Below, piece by piece: positions 1-9,965 of a DNA stretch of 64,000 nt (positions within the stretch are counted from its first letter, which is position 1; each line of letters begins with the position of its first letter). Below the pieces are notes generated by a model that searched no databases, was not told where the DNA came from, and saw only the letters and a list, made by a program, of their open reading frames with translations. The stretch is from contig NZ_BCPT01000006.1 of NCBI RefSeq assembly GCF_001544095.1, positions 1-64,000 of the forward strand. The letters run 5' to 3'. This stretch comes from Enterococcus casseliflavus NBRC 100478 (lineage in GTDB: Bacteria > Bacillota > Bacilli > Lactobacillales > Enterococcaceae). A program made the position numbers and the translations under genes.

Positions 1-18
1 ACAGTAAGGGGTATTTCT

Positions 19-969
19 TTACCATGGAAGCTTGTTGTTGTTAAGTGCTCGTTGCAAAGCTTTAACCATTTCAGACGTTGAGCTGATAATACCGTCTTGA
101 GTTGTTCCCAAAGCTTTCTGCATTGCTTTGATCGTGTTCTTTCCGCACAATCCATCGATACCACCGTTGTAGTATCCTTTGGCTTTCAAGCCTTTCTGGA
201 TCACCCGAATCAAGTCAGATCCGATCAATGTAGTATCAAATTGAGCTGAATGCAAATTAGCATTACAAGCTTCTTTATATTGGTGGCTTACTTCACCATC
301 TTTGTAGGTATCGTGATACTCTTGCAGACGTGTGGTTACTGCTGGACCCCACTTACCATCAACTGACAATTTGGTAAATTGCTCAACGATATTTGATGAT
401 GTATTACCAGATAGCAAGCTGTTCACTTTGTTTTGTACCTGAGTCACATCATACCCGGCAGCCTTCAACGCTTTGTTCCGTTGATCACCGTTCCCCCACA
501 AGCCACTAATCACTTCTTTAGCAACTGTATCGATCGATTTACCACCAACTGTGATCGATGATTCTGCAGCAATACGATAAAACTGGTGTTGCAATCTTGT
601 ACTCATATAGATGTCGTTCGTATCTGTGTGAATGCCATCCCAGTAGTATGAACAGTGGATAAATTTATTGTTGGCCAAAAAGATACCCGTATGGCCACCC
701 GAACCGCTTGATTGACCAGGAGTGCCTGCGATAAAGATATCGCCACGTTTGGCTTCACTTCTGCTGATTTGTTGCAGTTTAGATCCCGACATACCAAACA
801 GTGTTTCTGTATTACCCATGGATCCCGATGGCAAGTAACCACCTGCTACCATAGCGAAAAATACAGATGAAGAACAATCGTAACTTTTAGGACCCATTCG
901 GTTAGTCATAGAATAGGTTACCTTGCCTTCGCGGTCAGTCATCCATTTGATCATTTGTTCAATACTCAT
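19..969 (-). CDS. Phage endolysin (NlpC/P60-type amidase, CW_7 repeat, C-terminal binding domain)
   Basis: A 316-residue cell-wall hydrolase that should end the lytic cycle. Residues 1-135 look like the Amidase_5 NlpC/P60-type domain, with probable catalytic Cys32 (YDCSSS) and His93 (GGHTG). Residues 146-186 match the CW_7 cell-wall-binding repeat (GLWGNG, AAGYD, VQNKVN). The remaining ~110 residues contain peptidoglycan-binding-like motifs (VDGKWGP and GGIDGLCGKNT). There is no signal peptide, so export should depend on the holin gene just upstream. The start has a good ribosome site (AGAAAGGAAG). Family assignment is firm; the exact bond cleaved is not. Confidence 0.9.
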   Translation of the reverse strand: MSIEQMIKWMTDREGKVTYSMTNRMGPKSYDCSSSVFFAMVAGGYLPSGSMGNTETLFGMSGSKLQQISRSEAKRGDIFIAGTPGQSSGSGGHTGIFLANNKFIHCSYYWDGIHTDTNDIYMSTRLQHQFYRIAAESSITVGGKSIDTVAKEVISGLWGNGDQRNKALKAAGYDVTQVQNKVNSLLSGNTSSNIVEQFTKLSVDGKWGPAVTTRLQEYHDTYKDGEVSHQYKEACNANLHSAQFDTTLIGSDLIRVIQKGLKAKGYYNGGIDGLCGKNTIKAMQKALGTTQDGIISSTSEMVKALQRALNNNKLPW

Positions 970-993
970 GATTATCTTCCTTTCTAAATAAAA

Positions 994-1015
994 AGAGCAG
1001 CCGATTGGCTACTCT
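994..1015 (-). terminator. Intrinsic terminator between holin and endolysin
   Basis: The arms AGAG-AGCC and GGCT-CTCT enclose a GATT loop. Read on the minus strand the hairpin is followed by TTTTTATTT. It overlaps the holin stop codon, so it probably only reduces transcription into the endolysin. Confidence 0.6.
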
Positions 1016-1506
1016 TTCTTGTCTGTAAATTCTTGGCCAACACCGTAATCTGCAGCATCTTTGCTATCTAATGCTTGGGTTTCAGATTGACCATCACCAT
1101 AATCGATTTTGATTTCAGTTACTTTAGGTTTTGGATTCTCGGTGCTATCTTGTAATTTTGTCAGTCTTTCTTTCACCCAGTTTGGAATTGGAATCCCCAA
1201 TTGTCCAAGATTCTCAATGATCGAGATCCCATAAACTGCGATATAGAAAAAGACGAATGCCGTGGCAAACGTCTCAAGGTTCATGATTTTCAAGTACGGA
1301 TAAGCAATGATCACTAAGCATACAACTAGCATATGCTTAACAATGCCAAGCAAACCTTTTGTGCTGTTGGCGTCCTTAATGAACACCCCTTTGCACAAAC
1401 CTGTCACAATATCCCCAACTACTACCCACAAGAACAGCTGCACATATCCATTTGTCAGTAACCCCCGAAATTCATTTAGTAACATCCCGTTATCAATAAT
1501 CACCAT
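1009..1506 (-). CDS. Phage holin (phage_holin_4 type)
   Basis: A small membrane protein of 165 residues that should form the lysis pore for the endolysin downstream. The N-terminal ~110 residues hold about three hydrophobic helices with the GDIVTGLCKG and NSTKGLLGIVKH motifs typical of the Cph1/TcdE/BlyA holin family. The C-terminal ~55 residues are charged and probably cytoplasmic. The ATG at 1506 is chosen because AAAGGTGG lies at proper distance; the GTG nine bases upstream lies in that ribosome site. Confidence 0.87.
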   Translation of the reverse strand: MVIIDNGMLLNEFRGLLTNGYVQLFLWVVVGDIVTGLCKGVFIKDANSTKGLLGIVKHMLVVCLVIIAYPYLKIMNLETFATAFVFFYIAVYGISIIENLGQLGIPIPNWVKERLTKLQDSTENPKPKVTEIKIDYGDGQSETQALDSKDAADYGVGQEFTDKKE

Positions 1507-1600
1507 ATTTACCACCTTTTCTAATTTTTAAACAAAGTTCAAGTTCCAAAAATTCTTTCATTCTAATTTCCCCCAACTGAACATATGCCACCTACTTTCC

Positions 1601-1636
1601 AAAATAAAAAGACAATCGATTTGTTTATCGACTGCC
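1601..1636 (-). terminator. Intrinsic terminator upstream of holin
   Basis: A ten-pair stem (1611-1620 with 1627-1636, with some G-U pairs in the RNA) is followed by TTTTTATTTT on the minus strand. It sits between the 82-residue gene and the holin, so lysis genes may need read-through or another promoter. Confidence 0.6.
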
Positions 1637-1644
1637 TTTATTAA

Positions 1645-1893
1645 CTATTCTTTTTGATCGCTTAATGCACTGTCAATCAAATCCCAGATAGATTTCTCTA
1701 TTTTGTCAAAGTAATCTTCGAACGGTATGACTAACATTTCCTGCTTTTCACCTTCACTTGAAATGTTTATATACCGAATAGTTACGTTATCATTTTCTGT
1801 AATAACAATATCTCGTAACTCTCGACGATTGAATATAACACTTTTCTTTACTTGAGTTGAGATTTCTCCTGCTTGATTAATATCTTGTCCCAT
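1645..1893 (-). CDS. Small phage protein of unknown function, between fibre and lysis genes
   Basis: An 82-residue protein with no recognised domain. It is hydrophilic, with a probable beta-rich middle and an acidic C-terminal helix. It starts after a strong ribosome site (AAGGAGGGATAAC), directly downstream of the receptor-binding protein. Small proteins at this place in enterococcal phages are often fibre accessories, but nothing here proves that role. Confidence 0.65.
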   Translation of the reverse strand: MGQDINQAGEISTQVKKSVIFNRRELRDIVITENDNVTIRYINISSEGEKQEMLVIPFEDYFDKIEKSIWDLIDSALSDQKE

Positions 1894-1904
1894 GTTATCC
1901 CTCC

Positions 1905-4124
1905 TTATACCGTTGCTCCAGAAGCATCAACCCAAATTTTTGATGCAGGATATCTGCACCAAATAGGCTTTCCTATCGTGGTATCAAAATATTGTTGGCC
2001 TGCATATAAATTCGACGTTGGTCTATTCGCAGTAGAACCAGCTGAAACGATTGGTATTGTAGCAAACTCGTTATTTCCGACAAACTGACCAGTCTTTTCT
2101 GTAACAACATAACCTAAAGCATTTTTCCCTTTAGGATCATTCTCCAACAATAAATCACCGATATTATAAGCTAATTCATTTTGTGTTGAGGTACCGTCGC
2201 CTAATGTTCTTGGTCCGGATGAATCGAAATAGATTGCTTTATCAGGTGCTGCAATCCCCAAATCGCTAAGAGCGGTTCTTGTTCCAATAAACGGCATAAA
2301 TTGGTTTCTTCTCATTGAAACACTTTGCCCGTTTTGATCAATGCGTGAACTTGGAATAGGAGAAGTTGTCTTAGATTTAGAGTATTTCATATTAGCGTTT
2401 GAGTAACCTTGCTGTGTGTACTTCACAATACCCAATTTTACTGAATTTTCTGTTGAACTTCCTGAATTATCTATTAAATATCCGGTTTTCCCGCTTGGCA
2501 ATGTAGCCATCTCCAAGACGTGTAGTTGCTCAATGATTGTAGGCCCATTCGCTCGAATCACATAGGTGTCATTAATATCCAAATCATTATCTCCTTGCTG
2601 CCTATGGATTGCTAATGAAGTAATATTCACACCGAATAAATCTGTTTGAACAATATGTTTTGCCTTTGGTGATTCAGTACCGATATTAGCGACCATTCCT
2701 CGACCGCCAATATTAAAGATTGTTCCAGTCCCTTTGTCGCAACAAACAGTATCTAACGTACTATAAGCACAGTGGATATTGTATGGATCCTGACAAGATG
2801 GTGCATATATGAACCCGAAGGTATTTGATGTCCCGCTGTTAACGTTCAAAGCATTTTTCTTACATCTGATAACAAGATTTATAAAAGAACTTGAATAGCA
2901 AACGTCAAAGATTAATCCTCGACCAACGAGGTTTATCCCATTGATATGTTCGACATTCATTCGCTCGCATGCTTCGCCGGTAACCAGCATCGATTCTGGA
3001 TTGGTCGATTGATTCTCAATCCATAAATTACTCAGCTGAATCCCCGTTGATTGTGTTCCAGGACTAAGAATATTTTCTCGTTCTTGTGTATGCAAAATCA
3101 TTGCACTATCTACACCGCTAATGTTTGGACTATCAGAAACTAATGTATCATTTCCAATTTTTATCAACCTTGATTCATGCATATGAGTTCCACGAATATT
3201 TATCCCTTGGCCAAACCACCAATGATCATTATCTTCAACTCTCGTTTTCAAAATAAGCGGTTTGGAAAATACGAATCTCCCTTTAGGAAGTACCACAGTA
3301 TGCAGTCTATTTTCGAACGCAAAATCTAGCCAGTCTTGTAATGCCTGATAATCGTCTGTGGTTCCATCTCCTTTTGCCCCGAACCAATAAGGATTAGCGC
3401 CGCGTTCCAAGAATTCGTTGTGCGTCCTAAGGACAAATGATTTATCGTTTTCAAACGAACGAAACTCAGAGCTTAAGCCGATTTGTTGGTCGAGCCTAGT
3501 GGGCAAGTCGGGATATGGAGCTTCAGCGTCCGCAGGTTTTCTCGAACGAATCAATTCACTTAAAACAACTCCACCTGGATCAACTGATTCAATTATTTCT
3601 TTGTTTTGTTCAACGAATTCTTCCCAGTCAGACTTTCCAGAAGCTATATATTCTTCGTATAATCTTTTTAAATCTTCAATTGTCCAAATGTATGTAGAAC
3701 CATCACTAATGATCTGTCTGGTTCCATCACTAAATACATTTTTTGTGACCTCATAGGTGAAATCACGTGTAGTAAATTGTTGGACGAAGGTGTGATCATC
3801 CGTCATTTTTCGGAAACTAAAATAAGCCAGCTGCCTTCCTAATATTTGCCAATCTTGCGCTCGCATGGTGTATTCTAGTTTTCCGTTTTTCGGATCAGTC
3901 ATTTCTTCCAGATTTAATTTTTGTTCGATAATGCCTAGTCCGTTTGTTTGTCCAATCTTCGCACAGAAGAAAACTTGTAGCCCCTCGTAGGATTTAGGGA
4001 TCGCATCTTCTAAAATTTGCACAACAAGAGTTTGTGTTTCTTCATCTGCTTGCCTGATTTTTAGTAACCCAATGTTATTGTTGGGCTCACTTACGTTAAG
4101 TGTAATTGGGTATCTAACTGCCAA
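1905..4124 (-). CDS. Baseplate upper protein / receptor-binding tail protein with pectate-lyase-like beta-helix
   Basis: About 739 residues. The first ~150 resemble the BppU N-terminal domain that anchors receptor-binding proteins to the baseplate (LLKIRQADEETQ, QILEDAIPKSYEG). After a helical linker, GAKGDGTTDDYQALQ followed by LPKGRFVFSKPL marks a Pectate_lyase_3-type right-handed beta-helix that may bind or cut a surface polysaccharide. The C-terminus looks like a small beta-rich domain. A TTG start at 4124 fits the AAAGGAG site with seven-base spacing; the GTG nine bases upstream is too close to it. Confidence 0.82.
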   Translation of the reverse strand: MAVRYPITLNVSEPNNNIGLLKIRQADEETQTLVVQILEDAIPKSYEGLQVFFCAKIGQTNGLGIIEQKLNLEEMTDPKNGKLEYTMRAQDWQILGRQLAYFSFRKMTDDHTFVQQFTTRDFTYEVTKNVFSDGTRQIISDGSTYIWTIEDLKRLYEEYIASGKSDWEEFVEQNKEIIESVDPGGVVLSELIRSRKPADAEAPYPDLPTRLDQQIGLSSEFRSFENDKSFVLRTHNEFLERGANPYWFGAKGDGTTDDYQALQDWLDFAFENRLHTVVLPKGRFVFSKPLILKTRVEDNDHWWFGQGINIRGTHMHESRLIKIGNDTLVSDSPNISGVDSAMILHTQERENILSPGTQSTGIQLSNLWIENQSTNPESMLVTGEACERMNVEHINGINLVGRGLIFDVCYSSSFINLVIRCKKNALNVNSGTSNTFGFIYAPSCQDPYNIHCAYSTLDTVCCDKGTGTIFNIGGRGMVANIGTESPKAKHIVQTDLFGVNITSLAIHRQQGDNDLDINDTYVIRANGPTIIEQLHVLEMATLPSGKTGYLIDNSGSSTENSVKLGIVKYTQQGYSNANMKYSKSKTTSPIPSSRIDQNGQSVSMRRNQFMPFIGTRTALSDLGIAAPDKAIYFDSSGPRTLGDGTSTQNELAYNIGDLLLENDPKGKNALGYVVTEKTGQFVGNNEFATIPIVSAGSTANRPTSNLYAGQQYFDTTIGKPIWCRYPASKIWVDASGATV

Positions 4125-4163
4125 AGCTATCACTCCTTTTTTAAATTATATCAAACATATGAA

Positions 4164-7103
4164 TTAATTCGGTGGAATAACGATAGATGAAATTCCGGCA
4201 GGGCTTGTGTACTGTCGATCGAATTTTCCTATAATCATTCCTTGTTCCGTATTTTGTTCATACGTTTGAATGCGCCCATTTTCTAATCCACGAATTACAC
4301 CAGTGTGGCCATAGGTATCATCTACTGTTGGCCAGTTCGCCCATAAGGCTCCACGAGTGATATTAATGATTGCCCCCACTTGCAATTGCGCATATGTTGG
4401 GTTCTTGATCACAGTCCAGCCAACAGCTGCCCAATCATAGGCTATACCGATATCGCTAGCGGCCGACGTACTGCCTTGCCCTGTTAAATGACTCATGCCG
4501 TATTTTGTGCCGGCACCTAATCCACAGCCACCCATATAGCCAGAATACTCTGCGGATAATCCATAACATTGCCCATTGCCTACACGCTGTCCAAGCAAAT
4601 CTTCTAAGTGTTCCAATCCACGATTTGATGTCACACCATCGAAAGGAATATAAGTTTTATCGATCAGTTGTAAGGCATCAGCTTTTTCATTACGGAAACG
4701 ATTTTGAATCCCCTCTACATAAGCAGGTGCAACCATAGATGCTGCATTGGCCACGATGTAATCACAAACAGACGTAATAAACCCGGCGTCACTCCAATTA
4801 CTAGCATATTGTTGGACGAAGCTCTTGAAAAAACCATTTGAAACGGCAGCTGGATACCAGTTTTGAATCGATGCCATTAAACTTAGTGTGCCTAGCAATT
4901 TCTGACCATCATTCATGTTTACACCCGTACTTGCTTCTAATGCCTCGATCGCTGGTTTCAGCTTGGTGCGGCAGAAATATTCTGCTTGAATACGGGTAAA
5001 CTGCGTATCATTCGCCTGGCCATACGCTGCCCAAGAGTTGTTAAATTCTGTACTCCCTACGGATCCTGTTAGTGCAGCACGTGCGTCTGGATAGTATTGC
5101 GCCAGCCACGCTAAAAAGTTATCCATTTCATAAACTTGGGTAAACGAATATTTACCATAGTTCCAACCCGCACCATCATCTAATGGTGGATGATAATAGC
5201 CAGAACCACGATCACCCATTTCGTATTTTGCAGTTAACGCAAGGACTCTAACAAATACATCAGACAATGTTCCGCCTTCACCAGGACCAGGGCCGCCATT
5301 TTGACCAGGTATGACTTTTTGACCGTTGATTTTCAACTCACCACGTATATCCATATCGCCAGATAAAGTGATATTTCCGATAATTCTTATATCTGGATCA
5401 ATCAGATAAATGCCTTTTCCATTCCCCAAGATTAGTCCGGTTCCTGTTTTGGCAGATAAGGCAATGTAATCATTATCCACATCACCCCGAATCATCAAGG
5501 CTTTTCCGTCCATTGAAACAGGTCCATCTTGATCCATCAAGTCGGGAAATGGTTCGCCAGCAGTACCAATAGTTCCTAATGACTTATCTCCACTCCAAAA
5601 TTGCAATCCCTTCTTGGTTAGCTCCATGATTTTGAGATCACCATTCCATAGTTGCAACGTTCCAGATACCATTCGCAACAAATCACCCATACCGTTGAAT
5701 GAGACTTCCATAATATCCGTACGAATTTTCCCAGCACGAATAAAGTCTGCATTCAAGGTACCGTCAATGCTCCATGCGTTAACAAAAGGCCCAAGCCAAC
5801 CAGTTCGAGAAAATCCTAAACCTTGGTTGTTTATTGCAATTACATCCTTAGCGGTATCCCGTGAATCTGTATCCATATAGTAGGTTGTATGAGGTTTATT
5901 TTTTGGATATTGCAAAACACTTCCACCTTCAACACCATTAATCAGATTGGTTACGTAGTCCACAAATTCAGACATATAACCCTTCTTAGTCAAAGTTTTG
6001 ATAGTTTCTTGCAATTCATAACTTTGCTTGGTGTAAAAAGCCATTTGAGCATCCCCAGAATAGATTTTCTTGTTCTTTTCTGTTAATGAATCATAGACAA
6101 CGCTATTTATCTTCGTATCAATGTAAATATCGTAAAGTTTATGATATACAGAAAAAGTATCAAATAATCCATAGTTCCTAATTTTGGCAAACTCTTTCGC
6201 CTCTTCGGAATCAGTCAGGTTTTCAATTTCTAACTCAATGCTGATTTTGGGCTTATCAGATCCCACGTTGATAGATTTAAAGTAATTAGCAGCGACTCGA
6301 TTCAAGCTTGCTAGGTCCTTTACCCCTTGCTCTTCTGTGAATTGAATATGCTTAGCATAGACATCTGGATAGTTTGTTGCTAAATCAGATAAAACTGCAT
6401 TTCCATAAATGCGATTAGTCGTTCCGTCCTCACTGTTTTGGAGATCAGCGTATGGCAAAACTTTGGTTACAATACTGGACCAATCAAATTTGACCTTTAG
6501 ACCAACTAGATCTTTCCCGTAGCGAACAGTCCCGACATTGTCACGGCCTCGCCTTCTCAGTAATGAGAGTTTAAACGGCTCCCGCTTGATCTCTCCACCC
6601 CAGTATTGCAACATGCTTCCTTGCTCACCAGCAATGCAACTCAATACATTACGGGCTTCAAAAACAGTGCTGGAAGTAGTTTGGATATCAGAATATAGTT
6701 TCACATCACTTGGTTCATCCATTCCATTTTCGATAGCTGCCATTGCTTCAGCGCCGTTTTTAGAATCGATTGCCACATGCTGTACTTCACGATTCCCGAT
6801 TTTATAGGTTCGTGACTGGCCATAAATCAATATGGTGTTACTGATTGTATCTTCGTACGTATTCTTGATCTCAAAGATATGATAATCTTCCTGATCATTA
6901 GGCTTCGCTTTGATCTGATATCCGTTTTCAAAATACTTAGCAAATCGACTAATCAATGGATGCTCAATTTCAACTTCATATTTGCCATTTGCTTCTTCAG
7001 TTACATCACATCGAGTAGTATCAATCATGATGCCTAAGCCATTGTGACTAAAGTCTTTTTCGGTTGGATCATAAATTCTAGGTTTCAAATTTTTGTCCAC
7101 CAC
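4164..7103 (-). CDS. Tail-tip protein (Tal/prophage endopeptidase) with lysozyme-like and CHAP domains
   Basis: A 979-residue tail-tip protein. Residues 1 to about 380 match the Prophage_tail/Tal fold that caps the distal tail. A beta-rich middle (FIRAGKIRTDIM and following) leads to a glycine linker near residue 600. Next is a lysozyme-like domain (YEMGDRGSGYYHPP, SFTQVYEMDNFLAW), then a C-terminal CHAP domain with GQCYGLSA, YGHTGVI and TYEQN supplying Cys, His and Asn. The two lytic domains should open peptidoglycan locally during DNA entry. It overlaps the Dit gene by 19 bases. The catalytic reading of the lysozyme-like part is less certain than that of CHAP. Confidence 0.88.
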   Translation of the reverse strand: MVDKNLKPRIYDPTEKDFSHNGLGIMIDTTRCDVTEEANGKYEVEIEHPLISRFAKYFENGYQIKAKPNDQEDYHIFEIKNTYEDTISNTILIYGQSRTYKIGNREVQHVAIDSKNGAEAMAAIENGMDEPSDVKLYSDIQTTSSTVFEARNVLSCIAGEQGSMLQYWGGEIKREPFKLSLLRRRGRDNVGTVRYGKDLVGLKVKFDWSSIVTKVLPYADLQNSEDGTTNRIYGNAVLSDLATNYPDVYAKHIQFTEEQGVKDLASLNRVAANYFKSINVGSDKPKISIELEIENLTDSEEAKEFAKIRNYGLFDTFSVYHKLYDIYIDTKINSVVYDSLTEKNKKIYSGDAQMAFYTKQSYELQETIKTLTKKGYMSEFVDYVTNLINGVEGGSVLQYPKNKPHTTYYMDTDSRDTAKDVIAINNQGLGFSRTGWLGPFVNAWSIDGTLNADFIRAGKIRTDIMEVSFNGMGDLLRMVSGTLQLWNGDLKIMELTKKGLQFWSGDKSLGTIGTAGEPFPDLMDQDGPVSMDGKALMIRGDVDNDYIALSAKTGTGLILGNGKGIYLIDPDIRIIGNITLSGDMDIRGELKINGQKVIPGQNGGPGPGEGGTLSDVFVRVLALTAKYEMGDRGSGYYHPPLDDGAGWNYGKYSFTQVYEMDNFLAWLAQYYPDARAALTGSVGSTEFNNSWAAYGQANDTQFTRIQAEYFCRTKLKPAIEALEASTGVNMNDGQKLLGTLSLMASIQNWYPAAVSNGFFKSFVQQYASNWSDAGFITSVCDYIVANAASMVAPAYVEGIQNRFRNEKADALQLIDKTYIPFDGVTSNRGLEHLEDLLGQRVGNGQCYGLSAEYSGYMGGCGLGAGTKYGMSHLTGQGSTSAASDIGIAYDWAAVGWTVIKNPTYAQLQVGAIINITRGALWANWPTVDDTYGHTGVIRGLENGRIQTYEQNTEQGMIIGKFDRQYTSPAGISSIVIPPN

Positions 7104-7819
7104 CTTGGCATCAAATTAAATTCCTGTACGTTCCCTTGCCATCTAATTGTTGTGAAATCTACTGGTAGAATAGGGAAATCTATAAATTTCGTTTTGCTAT
7201 CTTGGCTTTCAAGGACTCCATCAACAATGCGATAGGATTCTTCTAGCTGAGAATCAATGATTATTTCATTGCCAACATTGGTCAATTCGAATTCGTCATC
7301 ATTGATCCAAAAAGAAATATCCCCCGAACCTAAAATTTGAATCTTAGGTTTCGAAGGATAGCGTTCAATGTTATGGATCTTTTTTTCATTATTCAACCAT
7401 CTTAGACCAGTCCTTGACTGCTTAAATGGCCGCAAACTAATCGTGAATTCAAATGGTACCCAATCAGCATCCTTGTGTGTACCTGTAAATACAGGTGGAC
7501 TAACTACGATTGCCTGATAAATGTAATGTGCATCAAAGCTGTAAGTGAAATCAGAGTAATTTGACATGTCTAACCAAGATCGTATTCGGTCTTCTAAATG
7601 CGGTACATGATCCAAACTTTCTGCTTTTGCAGTACATTGGATTTTCCATTCAACATTTTTGTAATAGGCGAAATCTACCACGACCGAATCATTTCCGGGT
7701 CTTGGTTTAAGCTCTATTACACGCCCCGCAGAGAGGCGTTGTGGTCTTGACCGCAAATAAGCGTTGAATTCTTCACTGTCCAAACCGTTAATCTTAAATT
7801 GCCCAGGTTTATATACCAC
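7085..7819 (-). CDS. Distal tail protein (Dit, Sipho_tail family)
   Basis: A 244-residue protein of the siphovirus Dit family, which forms the hub joining the tail tube to the baseplate. The N-terminal QFKINGLDSEEF and the galectin-like C-terminal half (FWINDDEFELTNVGNEIIIDS) are typical. It lies between the tape measure and Tal genes, the invariant position. The start is GTG, eight bases after GGGAGG. Its end overlaps the next gene. Confidence 0.88.
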   Translation of the reverse strand: MVYKPGQFKINGLDSEEFNAYLRSRPQRLSAGRVIELKPRPGNDSVVVDFAYYKNVEWKIQCTAKAESLDHVPHLEDRIRSWLDMSNYSDFTYSFDAHYIYQAIVVSPPVFTGTHKDADWVPFEFTISLRPFKQSRTGLRWLNNEKKIHNIERYPSKPKIQILGSGDISFWINDDEFELTNVGNEIIIDSQLEESYRIVDGVLESQDSKTKFIDFPILPVDFTTIRWQGNVQEFNLMPRWWTKI

Positions 7820-9965
7820 CTAATACGCCTCCCTTTGGTGCATCTTCTCGATCTTTAAGTTCTTTGATAAATGTAACGAGTTTCTTGGCCATACCCATCA
7901 ATTGCAGATCAGTTAGTTCGCCTAATGCTTGCAACGTAATATTGAAAATATCACCGGACTTGCCTTTGTGGTTTCCTGTAACGACATCTGAAAGTTCATC
8001 TTGGTTCGTAACAGTTGGCTTAATTTGATTCAGATCTACATTAGCCCCTAGACTGCTTGTATCAAGAGTAAGTTGATTTGCGGCATCCGTTAAGGCGTCT
8101 TGCATTGTATAGGCATCCTCTTCAATCCCTCCTGCAATTCCTCGAGGGATCCATTTACCAACTGCATCACGTCCCCACCTAGATGGCGAGTGAATGCCGA
8201 AGAATCCAAGAACATTATCCTTGAATCCACCAAAAACACCTTTGGCTGCATTCCAAAGTCCACTTGCAGCATTTGTTATACCTGATCCAATACCAGCAAT
8301 AATATTAGACCCTACTTCAGCCCAATCAATATCGAAGAAAGCATCTTTAAGACTTGATATTAGATTGCCTCCTGTTTTTGCCAGAATTCCGATGTAACTC
8401 AAAAATCCGTCTATCAAAGCAACCATTATGTGTGGTATTGCTCCCACAATTGCAATAATGATCTGAGGCAAATTCTCTACCAACGCAATGAAAAGCATAA
8501 CCCCCGCCTCAATCAATTGAGGAATTGCATCATTAAGAGCCGATATTACAGCGGTAATGATAAATGGGATAGCCTCTACGATAGCAGTGATAATCGTAGG
8601 TAGTTCAGCAACCAATGATATTAATAATTGAATTCCTGCATCAATAATCAAAGGAATAGATCCGATCAAGAAACTGACTAATGCCGTTATAATTGCTGGC
8701 AAGCTTTGTATCAGCATCGGTAATGCCGTCAGTAATCCTTGAGCTAGTCCAACAATCAATTGCAACGCTGCATCCAACAGCATAGGCAAGTTATTGATCA
8801 ATCCTTGCACGATTGTTATCAATGCTTGAACTGCTGCAGGTATCAAGGTAGGTAAAGCTTGCGCGATACCTGTAACCAACGCTGTAATAATTTGCATGGC
8901 TACATCAATAAACAATGGTAGATTGTCAACAATCGTCTGCACAAGACTCAATAAAGCATCAATTACAACAGGAATCAATCCTGGTAGTAATGTTAACAAT
9001 GTTTGCAATACTTGATTAAACAGATCTGTAACCGCGGATAGTAAAGTTGGCAATAAATCAGCTACCGCCGTGAGTAATCCATTCAAAAGTCCAGGTAAAG
9101 CAGATACAATATTTCCCAGAACGGGTGTAATATTTTTTACAACATAACCGAACTGTTCAACTAGGTTATCAACCAGTTTACCTACGTCAGCATCTGCATT
9201 CCCCATTCCAGCTAGGAGATTTTGCCACGCTGATCCCATACCAGCAAGTGATCCGCTGATAGTTTCTGTAGCTTCTAATGCAGTAGTTCCAGTAATACCC
9301 ATTTCAGTTTGCATCACGTGGATGGCTTCTGTGACATCAGCAAAACTAGAAAGGTCATATTTAATGCCGGAAATCTTTTCAGCGTCGGCTAAGAGGCGTT
9401 TCATTTCTTCTTGAGTACCACCATAACCGAGTTTTAGGTTATCAAGCATGGTGTAGTTTTGCTTAGCGAAACCTTGGTAAGCATTTTGGATACTGCCTAT
9501 GTCTGAACCCATTTTATTGGCGTTATCGGACATATCAGTTACAGCTTGATTCGCCACGTCTGCTGCTTTTGAGGTGTCTCCACCTAGTGATTGTAGCAAA
9601 CTGGCACTAAAGCCTGTGACGGTTTCCATGTACTCATTTGCTGATAGCCCTGCTGTTAGAAATGCATCATCAGCGAATTGTTGCACCTTTTTAGATGCAT
9701 CACCAAACAACGTATCTACCCCGCCTACAAGCTGTTCATAATCGGCATATGCAGATATAACCTTTTGACTTAGGCCGACTGCAGCCGCTCCTGCTACACC
9801 AGCTGCAACCGCCATACCAGTACCGATTACTTTCAGACCGCCGCCAATTTTGCTGAACATGGAGGTTGATTTTTCGGCTTTGCCTGTTATTTCGTCAATG
9901 GCATCATTTGCTTTTTGGTTATCAGCATCAATGGTCCCAAACATTTCAAAGACATTAAACGCCAA
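7809..9965 (-). CDS. Tape measure protein
   Basis: About 718 residues, setting tail length. The N-terminal ~130 residues are soluble (GTIDADNQKANDAIDEITGKAEKS), followed by a glycine/alanine hydrophobic segment. The TMP core has the SANEYMETVTGFSASLLQ motif. Residues ~290-530 are a chain of hydrophobic helices repeating roughly every 39 residues (LLTALPMLIQ-, LVAELPTIITAIV-). The C-terminus has the FFGIHSPSRWGRDAVGKWIPRG motif common to these proteins. The TTG at 9965 is preferred because GGAGG lies seven bases upstream; an ATG two codons earlier is too close to that site. Confidence 0.92.
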   Translation of the reverse strand: MAFNVFEMFGTIDADNQKANDAIDEITGKAEKSTSMFSKIGGGLKVIGTGMAVAAGVAGAAAVGLSQKVISAYADYEQLVGGVDTLFGDASKKVQQFADDAFLTAGLSANEYMETVTGFSASLLQSLGGDTSKAADVANQAVTDMSDNANKMGSDIGSIQNAYQGFAKQNYTMLDNLKLGYGGTQEEMKRLLADAEKISGIKYDLSSFADVTEAIHVMQTEMGITGTTALEATETISGSLAGMGSAWQNLLAGMGNADADVGKLVDNLVEQFGYVVKNITPVLGNIVSALPGLLNGLLTAVADLLPTLLSAVTDLFNQVLQTLLTLLPGLIPVVIDALLSLVQTIVDNLPLFIDVAMQIITALVTGIAQALPTLIPAAVQALITIVQGLINNLPMLLDAALQLIVGLAQGLLTALPMLIQSLPAIITALVSFLIGSIPLIIDAGIQLLISLVAELPTIITAIVEAIPFIITAVISALNDAIPQLIEAGVMLFIALVENLPQIIIAIVGAIPHIMVALIDGFLSYIGILAKTGGNLISSLKDAFFDIDWAEVGSNIIAGIGSGITNAASGLWNAAKGVFGGFKDNVLGFFGIHSPSRWGRDAVGKWIPRGIAGGIEEDAYTMQDALTDAANQLTLDTSSLGANVDLNQIKPTVTNQDELSDVVTGNHKGKSGDIFNITLQALGELTDLQLMGMAKKLVTFIKELKDREDAPKGGVLGGI

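Noticed and set aside
8500-9150. Tandem DNA repeats in the tape measure gene
   Set aside because: The repeats are at protein level (hydrophobic helices); the DNA copies are diverged, so this is normal for tape measure proteins and not a CRISPR array or satellite.
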